Shown here: positions 11,813 through 22,396 of the stretch, piece by piece
Layout of the letters: every line of letters starts with the position of its first letter
Numbering within the stretch: the first letter of the stretch is position 1
From: Micractinium sp. NFX-FRZ
Lineage: Eukaryota > Chlorophyta > Trebouxiophyceae > Chlorellales > Chlorellaceae
Length of the DNA stretch: 64,000 bases
NCBI GenBank assembly: GCA_029339195.1
Contig: JAPTJF010000023.1
Location: 1 to 64,000, forward strand
Direction of reading: 5' to 3'
Program-made: the position numbers and the translations under genes
Notes under the pieces: model-generated
Database searches by the model: none
The model's input: only the letters and a program-made list of their open reading frames with translations
Told to the model about the DNA's origin: nothing

Positions 11813-12737
11813 AGCTGGTGCTTCATGAGAAGAGCGGGCAAACAGTGAATGCGCAGGAGGCGGCAGCAGGCGGCGCAGCAGGCACAGCGGGCATTTTTCG
11901 GATCTGCCAGGCTCTGGCATGAGAGTTCACCCAGTGCGCACCTGGAAGGCTGCCTGAGCCGGCGTGGGTGAGTTGAGGGGGCGGGCAACGATGACGCAGC
12001 AGGCACAGCAGGGAGATGCCACTTCCCAGCTCCACCACCGCCAACTCCTTGGGCCCGACTGGGATTTGAACAGGCCCTGTGTGCTGCAGAGCTCAGGTTG
12101 TTTTTGTCAATCACATGTTAGCTCTGCCATGGACTCGTTTCATTCAATGAAGCACTTTAGAAAGACGAGTACGTGGGTCCTTGAGAGTACAAGCATGTAA
12201 GTGATGCAGTGGCAAGACCATAAGCCGCTGTGCCGCAGAACACCAGAGGGTATCTTGGAGAGGAGTCTGAGACTTGCTTAGAAGGGTTGAAAACACAGTG
12301 CTGCGCGTTGGGAGATAAGTTTGAGGGGAGTAACAGGAAACCGAGCATCACAAATGGGTTGTTGAACCAATGCTGTGTACTCTCGGCGCCGCCGGCAGCA
12401 GCCACACGGCCAGCTTGCAGCAGGCGTCACTGACAGCAGCTGCCAGAATCCCTATTGTGCGCGCCTATCGTAAGCTTTGCGGCGCCAAGCGCACGGCCGC
12501 CTTCCCCTGCTCTGCTGGCAGATTGCTGTGTGCTGCAGGCATAGGGTTCAGCTTCTGCCGCCCCTGCTGCCAAACTGTCTACGATTTTGGTGGTGGCCTG
12601 GTAAAAATGCCGCTGACGCTGTCAGACTGCCTCTGTGGGAGGTGCTGTGATCCAGACAGCCGCCAGGCAGACAGCCACCTGTGCAGGCAGCCAGCCAGCC
12701 AGTGGCTGCTTGGCCAGCACAGCGCTGGGCGGCTCAT
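11813..12737. other. Convergent 3' UTR region
   Basis: These 925 bp lie between two convergent stop codons. The TGTAA at 12196-12200 probably ends the LYRM1 transcript. The central part is less GC-rich than its surroundings. I see no exon-like ORF. Confidence 0.4.
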
Positions 12738-15700
12738 TTAGGTCGCCGGCAGCTGCACTGTCATGGTGTGCCAGGTGCCGCTGGCAGTGGGCACATGGTG
12801 GCAGTCCAGCCGGAAGCGGAGCACGATCTGCACTCCCGCACGCACCACATCCAGGCGCCCGCCCATCTTCATCCAAACCATGAGAGCCAGGCGGGCGGCC
12901 ACAGCACGCTCAGCAGGCAGGCCTGCCAGCCGGCCGCAGTCGCAGTACAGTGTCCGCGGCGCTGAGCTCATGCTGGCTTGTCCTGCACCACCGCCGCCAG
13001 CGCCGCCTGCCGATTGCGCTGCACCGCCCCCTGGCTGCTCACCCGGCTCCTCTGCTGGAGCAGCAGTGCGGTACACTGTGACGGGCATGGCCTGCAGGCA
13101 CATGTCTGGCACGCCCGCCGGCAGGAAGGATTGGGTGTCCACCTCCCACGCCTCTGCGGGGCGAGACGCCGGGGGCAGCATGCGGCTTATGTCATTCCTT
13201 AAGAAGCGTGCAAACCAGCCTCAGACCTGAGCAAGGAGCAACAGTCAATGGTTGGTAGCCCGGCGGGCCAAGCAGCTAGCCTTGCAGCAGTTAGCATGCA
13301 GCAGCAAACAGCAGGCAGGCAGCAGGGGCAGCCACACCTTCGAATGCGGTGCGCTTGCCGCGGTGGAAGGGCGCCAGGCTGACCGCCTGGGAGCACTCCA
13401 CTGCCAGCACCACCGCCGGGTCGGCCTTCTTGCCCAGCATGATCTCGTACAGGCAGCGGCGCACCAGGCGGTTGCCCTTGGTCTGCAGGGGAGAGGAGGG
13501 TGGCATCTGCGGTGAGGGAGGTCCACTTTGAAGTGAAATTTGGTATTAGCGCATCATCCTAGCGCTCTTGGTCGGCATGGGAGGGCCAGGCAGCAACTTG
13601 AAGGGCGGGCGCTGCCCGGTGAGACAATGTGAGCAATGGTGTATGATGCGGTGGACCATGCCACCCAACCCACACATCGTGCAGCACACCCTGGCAAGGG
13701 TACACGGAGATAAACATGCACAGAGGTGCATGCGTACAAATTCAAAACTTGCCCCTGCGCACCACTCTGCCTGCACACCCACCAGGTCATCTTGCAGCTG
13801 CCGCTGGCCGATGCGCTTCTTGCTGCCCTTGCCAAAGCCGTCCTTCCCCAGAAGCAGCATCTGCGCCACCGCCTGATCCTCCTTGGAGGAGCGCGTCACC
13901 AGGTGCACCAGGAACTGCAGGCATGGTGGGCGGCAGCGGGCCGACAGATGTGGCGAGTTGATGTGAGTGCAACAATAACTCTGTGGCTTGTGTGCAACAA
14001 TACACCACGCCAGCACAGGCCTGGCAGAGTGCTTGGTGCTCCTGGCGCTCCTGGCGCTCCTGGCGAGCAGCTGGCTGCCAGTGACAAGACACTCCCCTAT
14101 GCAGCATGTATGCGTAACCTGAAGTAGCTGGGGCGTCACCTCAGGAGGCACAATGAACTCCCCCCGAGCCATCAGCTCCAGTTCCGCTCGTGCCTCAGCA
14201 GAAATGGGCCGCAGGCCGCCGGCAGCAATGACGCCCATAGCCAAGAGTACCTGGGGTTCAGGCAGCTCTGCAGCAGCTCTCGCAGCAACGCGCTGCTGCG
14301 GCTTGCGGCGCCCCGCTGCCGCACTGCGGCCTGCACGCTGCGCCCGCGGCTGTTCGTGCCGCCCCGCTGCTGCTGCGCCGTCCGCCTCTGCTGCTGGCTC
14401 AGGCTCCTGCGGCTCCCCGGGGTGTGCTGCACCTGCAGGAAGCTCTGCAGCAGCTACCACAACCTGGCGCTGCTGTTGCTTGCGGCTCCTTGCTGCTGCA
14501 GGAGGGCCCGCACGCGGCTGCTGCAGCGGTGGCTGCGGCGGCGGCTCGCGGCGTGCCCCCGCTGCAGCCTCAGCTGCAGCCCCTGGCCCCAGCCTGCGTT
14601 GCTCGCCATCGTCATCCTCAGACGCGGCATCCGAATCCGACTCTGCAGCTGCTGCAGGTGCTTGTGCCGCCTGGGCGCCTGCACCCACCTCTGCTGCAGC
14701 CTGCTCCGCTGCTGGCTGAGCCTGCGGCGCCTCCTCATCTCCCGGTGGCTCTGCAACCGGCTCTGCGTGCTGAGCTGCTGCCGCTCCTGCCACCGCCGCT
14801 GCCTGCTGCGCCTCCTCGTCTCCCGCCAGTTCAGCCGCTGCCCCCTTCTCACGCGGCAGCGCCTCCATCTGCCGGTGCACGCCACCTGCGCCCTGCATGG
14901 GCGGGAAGCATGGAGCCAGGTGATGAAGTAGGGGCACGTTTGGAGAGGAATCAGGTGGTGAGGAAAGCACGTCGGTGCCAGTGCAGCCGTGCCGAGCTGA
15001 ATCCCAGGGCTCCGCTCCTCCCACATGCCCAGGCGCTTGATTAGCTCGGTAATGAGCTGGTAAAGAGAAGCCATCAGCTGCTTTCCTCCTCCCACAAACC
15101 CAGGCGCTGCTTTCTGGTACCCAGCACCCACCTCCGCCCTCCTGCTACGCCGCACGCTGCCGCTGGTCTACCAACTATAGCGCAGTATGCACCCTCCCAT
15201 TTACGCCCAAGCTGCTTGTGCAGCTTCCCTCCGCAGCTGTGTTTGCCAGACCCTTCATCACCCCCGCCCAATATTCACCTTCTTGTCAGCTGTGGCAACA
15301 TGTGCCTGCAGCACCTCGTGCGCCAGCACCAGCGTAGGCAGCAGGTCGGCGCGTCCGGCAGCTGCTGCGGCCAAGCTCTTCAGCCTGCCGGCGGCAGAGC
15401 GCATGTCCTCGACTGGGAAGAGAGAAGTTGGCAGGTAAGTGACCTGCGAGGTGCGGCAGGGGACGGGCAGAATGCAGGCAGACCGGCAAGCAGACGGGCA
15501 CAGTGGGTGAAAGGCTAGCACGCGCCCGGGCACGGCACAGGAAGGCACAGCACATCCACGCCAACGCAAGCGGTCAGACTCGCAGGAACCAGCAGTGACT
15601 CAGGCAACAGCCACGGGCTGACTTGCCACACCAGTAGCCCCCCGCACCGTGCCAGTGCGGCTGGCGCTTCCAGCATCGACCGCCATGCGCAGCAGCTCCG

Positions 15701-16200
15701 CACGCAGGAGCTCTTGCTCAGCCTCCAGCGCCGCATGCCTGTCAGCTAGCGCCGCCATCTCGGCTGCCATTGCTGCACACCTCTCCCCGGCTGTATCCTT
15801 CTCCTCCAGCTCTGCAACCCGCTGTGCCAGAGCAGCGTTCTCTGCCTGCAGCGCCTCCTTCTCCTCCGCTGCCTGTGCCTGCCCCTTGTCAATCTCCGCC
15901 CATGCTGCCTTCAACTGCTGCCCACGGTCTTCGCATTTTTGAAGAAGCTGATCGCACTTCTGCTTGCACAGCATGAGGCAGGCCGCAGGGAACCACAGTC
16001 GTTGTGAGGCAGCAACGAGCAACGGAGCGGGCGGCTGCAAGGGATGGCGGCGGCAGCGAGCGGGCACAGGGCAGAGTCAAGCCGGCGCTGCTGGGAGAGC
16101 CCTCGGACAGTATCCCCAGCCTTATACGCACGAATGCGACGAGAACACGGCCATAAGCCCGCACCAGCTCGAGGTCTGCGGTGCGCGCTGCCTCCGCCAT
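12738..16200 (-). CDS. Unrecognised coiled-coil protein, 687 aa
   Basis: Exons, minus strand: 16132-16200, 15632-15959, 15279-15412, 14119-14892, 13783-13914, 13338-13482, 12738-13219. All phases agree, ending in TAA. I do not recognise the family. Residues ~24-130 form a strong coiled coil (heptads in KCDQLLQKCEDRGQQLKAAW and EKEALQAENAALAQRVAELE). The middle, ~180-430, is Ala/Glu/Gln/Pro-rich with an acidic patch, SDSDAASEDDDGEQ. The C-terminal ~250 residues look globular, with conserved-looking segments such as RLVRRCLYEIMLGKKADP and WFARFLRNDISRMLP. No signal peptide or membrane span is seen. It shares a 325-bp promoter with the next coiled-coil gene. A possible extra small exon around 15020-15075 (LYQLITELIKRLG) was left out because it breaks phase. 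Confidence 0.6.
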
Positions 16201-16525
16201 GATCTGACGGCGTCTCTGTGGGCGGCCACCGGTGCCTTATGCATGTGCCTGATGTAACTGGCTAGTAGGACGGAGGGAAAGGTTTCAGCCCATATGGGCC
16301 ATATGGGCCCATGCAGGACAGCTGGCCAGCCGCGCCAGCGCGCCAGCCAGCTCCCAGCGTTCTCACAATTGCATTTGCTACTTGAATTGGGAGTCACACT
16401 GAATCCAAGGCGTGATGATGGGCCTCCAGGCGCTTGTCGGGTGAGTGAGGGAGCGGGCGCTTCGAAGGGCGGTTTGTTGCTGGCTGGCCTCGTTTGAGGG
16501 CTGCTGCCGCCGCTTTGCGCCAGAA
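16201..16525. promoter_or_regulatory. Shared divergent promoter with nested TGGGCC palindromes
   Basis: The 325 bp between opposite start codons contain, at 16288-16312, overlapping perfect palindromes: GCCCATATGGGC (16288-16299), CCATATGG (16299-16306) and ATGGGCCCAT (16303-16312). TGGGCC is the core of plant site II/TCP elements found in promoters of housekeeping genes. A role in both directions is inferred. Confidence 0.5.
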
Positions 16526-19500
16526 ATGGGTGTCTGTCGCTTAACGCCGCCCAGAGGTCCTCGCAGGCTGGCCACGGGCGCCCCAACTGCCGCTGCCGCC
16601 GGCAGCGACGCCGCTGGCGCCCCAACTGAATATGAGGTAGGGTGGTCTGCCTCATTTTACGAGCGTGCAGTGCGTATGAAAGCATGCTCGCCCAATCAGA
16701 GCTAGCCAAGTTGAAGTGCACCGTCAGCATGTGCATCTGGTGCCCGTCGACAGGACCGCCCTCCGTTCCTCAGCACCCACATTGCAGTTGAGCGGTGCCG
16801 CTGCCTCTTTCACCTATCTTTTGCCTGTCACCCGCATGCCCTTAAGCAGGTCAACAAGAGCAAGCTGGTCAGGCGCCTGGTGCAGCACGGCTGCACCCAG
16901 CCGCAGGCGCTGGAGCTGATGGAGCACCGCGTCATGCGCGCCAGCCTGAGCGCTACCAAGCAACTCATCTCACGTGCTAAGCAGCAGTACGAGACGTACC
17001 GCGCAACCCTGATGCTGCCGATGCGGGGCCTCACCACCTTCTTCTCCTTCTTCAGCGACGAAGTGAAGCAGCTGGAGGACCTGTATAACCACCTCATGGG
17101 TGAGGTCCTGGCCTACCAACGGCTGGCTTCCCTGGCGGCGGCGTTTCTGCGTGCTTGCTGGGCCCCACCGTCCCGTCTGCGCCCTCCCTCCAGCGCCCCT
17201 CCTCCAACCCACCCAGTTCACTGCCCACAGCTGGGCACCCCTGGCACCTGCTGTTTGGAGCGGTCCGCCTCGTCTCTGCCAACCTGTGCCTACTGCCACC
17301 TCCTCTGGCGTCATGCTGCAGGTGCCGTGAACATGGCAGCGCTAGCTGGAGCGGCGGCGGCAGCGGGGGAGTCTTCATCGATGGAGGCTGCTGCACCCAG
17401 CCTCTTTGGCGGCCACCAGGTGCGCCTCACGTAAACGGAGGGAGCGGTGTTGTAGAAGGCGCAGATGATGGGGCTGCACTAGCGTGAGCCAGCTCATGCG
17501 GCATTGATTTGTGGCCATGCTTCCCTGCCAAGCCCAGGTCACATGAACATGTCCTCTCCCCGCTGTCCCTAGCACATTGCTTAAGAACCTCTCGCCGCCC
17601 GCCCCTCCCCACCCTTCCCCTCCTCTTCTATCCGAGGTAGGGCATCACGCGCTGCACAGCGCGGCACTCCGCCGCGGCCGACGCGCGGCTGCGGCGCCTC
17701 CGTGAGACGCTGGGGCTGCCAGATGCGCACCCAATTCTCAGGCGCATCTCCTCATACAAGCTGGACAGCCTGTCGGCAGCGGCAGCCCAGCGGGGAGTAC
17801 ACGCCGCTACCATTGCCGGTGTGCCGGCACTCATCACCAGCACTGGCCGGCTCTTCAGGTGGGTGCTGGGTGCAGGGGATGGCAGGGCTGCAGCGATGTG
17901 GCAGGTGCACCTGCAGCAAACCTGCAGTGCAGCCAGGCAATGGAGGTGCCTGGTGCGGGCTGGAAGCTGGCAAGTGTTGCTGGGTGCTGATGACTGGCTG
18001 CAACTTGGCAGTGGGGTGCTGGTTGGCAGGTTGCATGCAACCTTGAACACAATAAAACTGAGCAAGGCACTGGGAAGGGCATGCGCCCTTGTTATGGGTG
18101 TCATACTGGGTGGCTGGACAACTTCCCCTGCTGCATGGCCCTGACCCGTGCTAGCCACTCCCCCACCTACCTGCGTTGCAAGCTCACGTATCGCTCTTGC
18201 TGACCCTGCTCCCCACCCCGCAGCCTTGCTCACACCTTTGCCCCAAACGACAGCATAGCACTGACCGACACCTGCATCCTTGTGGCGGCATACGGCGCGA
18301 TGGGCGCAACCGAGAAGGCCCGCCTGTTGGTCAGCAAGATGCCCGGCCTGCTGGACACGGCAGATGACGCCCCTGCCACGCAGGCCGCCAGCTTCTTCAG
18401 GCCTCTGGAGGAGCTGCTGGAGACCCGGGGCTACCTCACATCCACACTGGGCTGCGGGCAGGTGCGGGGAGGCATGAAATGGGGCGGTACAACGAGTACG
18501 ATGGGCGACGCACATGTGGGAATGAGCAGGTTGCTGTGAGCATGCCTTGCATACCACCACCCACGGCAGAGTCTGCATTTGACATGCCACACCCGCTCCC
18601 GCTCCTCTTGACACCCGCAGGCCGCAGACGTGAAGCCGCGCTTCTCCGCCTCGTTCCTGCTGGAGCAGGCGGTGTACCAGCTGGCTGCTGCCACGCGGCC
18701 CGGGCGCAGCACGTCGGCACCCGACACCATCATTGAGCTGCGCTTCCAAATAGACGAGGCCCGCATCAGGGGCGGGGCGGTGGAAATGGCAGCGATCCGG
18801 ACGGCACAGCAGGGCACGCAGGCGGTAGTGGCGCAGCAGGGGCAGCAGCTGACGGAGCATGGCCAGCAGCTGAGGGAGCACGGGCAGCAGGTGTTCCAGC
18901 TAGAGCATGAGGTGCATGAGCTGCGCAAGATGGTGCAGGGGCAGCAGCATGAGCAGAGGCAGCTCAATCAGCTGGGGCAGCGGCAGGCGCTGGACTTGAA
19001 GGGTGTGCGGTATGATCTGGACCTGACAGGAGAGGTGGTGGAGAACCTGCGCTCCTTCCAAGCTAGCGAGATGCAGGTGGGAGGCTAGCAGTAATGTCCT
19101 GCTCACATGACCACCCTCTCTGAAACCTCAGCTGCTGAGCTGCCAGCCTGCTGCGCATCCGCCTGGGTGCGTGCAAGCATGCTCGCCTGCCTGCCCGCCG
19201 GCCTGTCGGCAATCTGCCTGCCATGCAGCATCTCCTGATGCAATGCAGGAGCCTTAACAGCCCTGCTTACCTCCCTCTGCAGCGGCTGGATGGGGTGGAA
19301 GAGCGGCAGCAGGTGACGGATGGTCTGGTTGGCGACCAGCGGCAGGAGATCCAGAAGCTGCGGGAGGAGCAGCAGCAGCAGCAGCGGCAGGGGCAGGAGT
19401 TTACGCTACAGCTGCAAGGTCTGCAGAACACCAACGGCGTGATGGGGGAGGAGATGGATGCGCTGCGCGATGTCACTGGCCTGGACCAGGTGGGCCTGGG

Positions 19501-20353
19501 GATTGTACCTGCTTCCTGCCCGTCGGTGTGGCCTGCTTCTGCAGCGGAGCTTGGCCTGCTACTGGAGGGTTTGGGGCCCTTCCCACTGCATGGCCTGCTG
19601 CTGCGAAGGTGTGACTGTGCGCAAACTAAAAACTGAGCAGCCAACCATTTCACCCACGCTTCTGCCCTGCCTCTGCCCCTCCAGCAGGTGCTGCATAGCA
19701 CTGACCAGGCACCAAAGCGCGCTGACAAGCGCAAGGCTCAGCACAGCGAGAGCGGCACCGCCGGCAGCACCGCTTACGAACGGCCTGCCAAGTCCCCTCG
19801 CCCGGTGAGTGGACCATATTGAGCATTTTCAGCACAGAAGGCTCAGGGAGTGGAGAGGGAAGAGGGTTCTGATGAGAGGTGATGTGTATGGCTGCCACTC
19901 TGGGCTTGGCCCAGGCTGTACGTTATGCACCAGCCAGGCCATTAGCCAGCCTTGCCAGCATCTTCTCTCCTATGATAGGTGCGGCATGCTGCTGTTGAGT
20001 TGCATGCCGGCTACCTCACCCACCCCTCTTCTTGTCGCTCCACCATGCAGGGCGGAGGGGCTGATGCATCACAGGCAGCGCCAGCAACGGCAGCGCGCGC
20101 CGTCTCCGGCGCCGGCTGCAGCACGACTGCTGGCGGGCCGGTGCCCACAGCACGGCCCCGTATGCGCTCTGAGAACAGGCACCATGCAGCCGCTGCTGCC
20201 GACCCGCAGGCTGGGCCCGTCTGCCCCAGCACCCGCCTGGCCTCCACGCTGCGCGGCCGGGGAGCCCAAGCGGCAGGCTCTGCCGTGCCACCGACCCCGG
20301 GGGCACAGGCAGCCAGCGGGGATGTGGACTTCCTGGCCGGACTGTCATTCTGA
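16526..20353 (+). CDS. Unrecognised helical/coiled-coil protein, 666 aa
   Basis: Nine exons join in phase: 16526-16636, 16850-17099, 17322-17419, 17641-17858, 18224-18461, 18621-19076, 19283-19489, 19685-19804, 20051-20353. I do not recognise the family. Residues ~38-120 are helical (LVRRLVQHGCTQPQALELME, then FFSFFSDEVKQLEDLYNHLM). A globular region spans ~155-330. From ~345 to 480 a long Gln-rich coiled coil has repeated QQGQQLTEHGQQLREHGQQ-type heptads. The C-terminus is basic and low complexity (KRADKRKAQHSE) and ends DFLAGLSF. An in-frame stop just upstream of exon 4 shows that its sequence must be joined by splicing to exon 3, which supports one gene rather than two. Role unknown; nuclear localisation is possible from the basic patch. 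Confidence 0.6.
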
Positions 20354-21000
20354 TGCCCTGTGTGGGCACTGCTAGGAAGTGTGTTGTGTGTGGCTCAGTG
20401 TGGGGGGCAGATGGGAAGGTGCTGCAAGCGTGCCGCAGCGAGGGTGTGCGCCAGCAATCCGGCCTGCCTGCCGGCCACATGAAGTGTGTGAATGACTGAT
20501 GCCTGCTACAGTCCCCACATGCAAGAGACGGGACCACGCACCTTGCCCCAGCTGGTGCCCACTTACACGTTACGGGCGGCAGTGGTAGTCCCCGCCAGCA
20601 GCACCACCCCCAGGCACAGGGTGATGGCCAATGGCAGGTTCGGACGCATGCCATGTGGCTGGCTTGGGAAGTAGAGGGAAGAAGAAGCAAGCTCGCGCAC
20701 AGCGCCGACAAGTGCAGGTGGGTGCTATGGCATAAGGGGCATGCAGAACCAGGAGTCACTCAGTGAGTAAGGGACCCTTGTTAGGAACCCAACTGCACTG
20801 CAGTCTGAACCACTGGAACGGCCTCCAAGAGGCAGGCTGCAAGTGTGGGGCATGCATGAAAGCGCGCATGGCGGGTGCGGCATTTGAACGCCAATCCCGC
20901 CCCTTTCCCTGGTTGTTTCCGCTCGCTCGATTTAGCGCGCTGATTCTGCCCTTTCTCGCCGACTTGCAGCCCTCTGCAAGTTCTACAGCCGCCCGCAGTG
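20354..21000. other. Intergenic / 3' UTR and promoter
   Basis: These 647 bp lie between two plus-strand genes. The only coding hint is a minus-strand ORF at 20563-20649 encoding 28 residues with a hydrophobic core (LAITLCLGVVLLAG). It is listed among the findings because no second exon or homologue could be established. Confidence 0.4.
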
Positions 21001-21798
21001 ATGGAGACCGCAAACACACTGGCCCGCGCCTCCGGCCCGCAGCACAAGCGCAAGGGCAGCGCCGTGGATCAGCTACTGCACTCTCCCCTCAATCCGCCCA
21101 GCGGCAAGGCGGCCCGTCCCAGCGATGGGGAGGGCGAGCCCGCGGCGCAGGAGCAGCTCACGCAGACGTGCAGCCTGCACCTGCTGCAGCTGCGCTCCAG
21201 CCAGGAGGAGCTGCTGAAGAAGATCGACAACATCACGGGTGAGCGGCAGTAGAACGGGCGGCAGCCCAGGCGGAGCGGTGGTCAGCGGCTGGCGGCGGCA
21301 GTTGCAGGCGTCGTCGTCTTTTTGGCTCACTCACTGTTGGCAGAATGTTTGCATGGTAGCCAGCTGTGCCATCAACAGGGTGCGCTTGCAAGTCTTGAGG
21401 TTCGTTGTGCTGCACCCAGAACCGCCGCTGGCGTCCCCGCGCGCGCCCCCGCCCATGCACCCACCAAAGCTGCCCTGCCGCCCCCTCCCCCGCCTGCAGC
21501 CGCGGGCACTGCCTTCCTGGACCAGCTGCGTGCGGCCTTCCTGCAGCGCATGGAGCGCGTGAAGGGCGAGCTGGGGCAGATGGTGGACCAGGCGGAGATC
21601 ATGCTGCGGGAGCAGAGCGCGGCCACGCTGGACAGCACCCACCGGGCCAACGTGGCCTCCCACCTCATTGACAAACTCAACATCAAGACGGTGGATGTGG
21701 AGCAGCAGCGCCCAGACGCGCTGTTCTCGGCGCAGGAGGAGGGCGGCGAGGGCGGGGCCAGCGAGGAGGGCGGCGCGGCGGCAGCGGGCGAGGTGTGA
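21001..21798 (+). CDS. Small coiled-coil protein, unrecognised, 178 aa
   Basis: Two exons, 21001-21238 and 21500-21798, join in phase and end in TGA. The N-terminal third is basic and disordered (GPQHKRKGSAVDQLL). Residues ~50-150 are predominantly helical: LHLLQLRSSQEELLKKIDNI, then FLQRMERVKGELGQMVDQAEI with heptad spacing. The tail is Glu/Gly/Ala-rich. No signal peptide or membrane span is seen. The pattern suits a small nuclear or structural subunit, but I cannot name a family. The first exon starts directly at an ATG following a short 5' region. Confidence 0.55.
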
Positions 21799-22396
21799 GG
21801 CGGGAGCGGCTGCGGGGCAGCCGGTTTGCTTGCATGGCAGCGGTGCTTGCATTGTATCATCAAAATATAGTATCATTCTCGAAATAACATGCACTTAACC
21901 ATTCACTGACGTCCCTTCTCCGCACACAACAGAGCTGAGCAGAGGCAGCAGATGGGGCTGGGAGGTGGCGGCCTGTGCTGCTGGTGCCAGCATGCGCCTG
22001 GGTACTGTATGGAGGGCCAGTGCGAGCATTTTGTATGGTGAAGTGCTTCACATCAAAGGGGCTGCACTCAAAGTATTGGGAGTTGGTTGCCTGGTGCCCG
22101 GCCTGTGTGTCCGCTGGCGGCGCGCAGGGCGCCAAGAGGATTGCAAGTGCCCAAGACGACTCGCAAATGCTCGTGGGTGAATGGAGGGCTGCGTCCCTCT
22201 GTGTTCCGGGAAGGAGTAATGTTTGTGTTTGAAATATAATGCAGCATAGGGGTGCATGACAAGCCCGCGCGGTGTGGGCTCATCCCGCTTCCGCCGCCAC
22301 CGCCTCAGCGCGCCCAGCATTGTGGTAGCAGGGATCGAAACGAAGGCTTGCACTGCGCTCACACCATTGCAAATTCCACCGATTAGCGGGCCCGCC
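21799..22396. other. Intergenic, locally AT-rich
   Basis: These 598 bp lie between consecutive plus-strand genes. An AT-rich patch at about 21855-21900 contrasts with the GC-rich surroundings and may mark the 3' end of the upstream transcript. No exon-like ORF is seen. Confidence 0.35.

Noticed and set aside
14153..15044. Long plus-strand ORFs at 14.1-15.0 kb
   Set aside because: They are antisense to the Ala/Gln-rich exon of the 687-aa coiled-coil gene; their composition mirrors it.
15020..15080. An extra exon LYQLITELIKRLG in the 687-aa gene
   Set aside because: Using it needs a GC donor and breaks the phase into the next exon, while skipping it keeps the frame.
17437..17640. A gene boundary between the two halves of the 666-aa coiled-coil gene
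   Set aside because: The exon at 17641 has no Met and an in-frame stop directly before it, and joins exon 3 in perfect phase. One gene is simpler.
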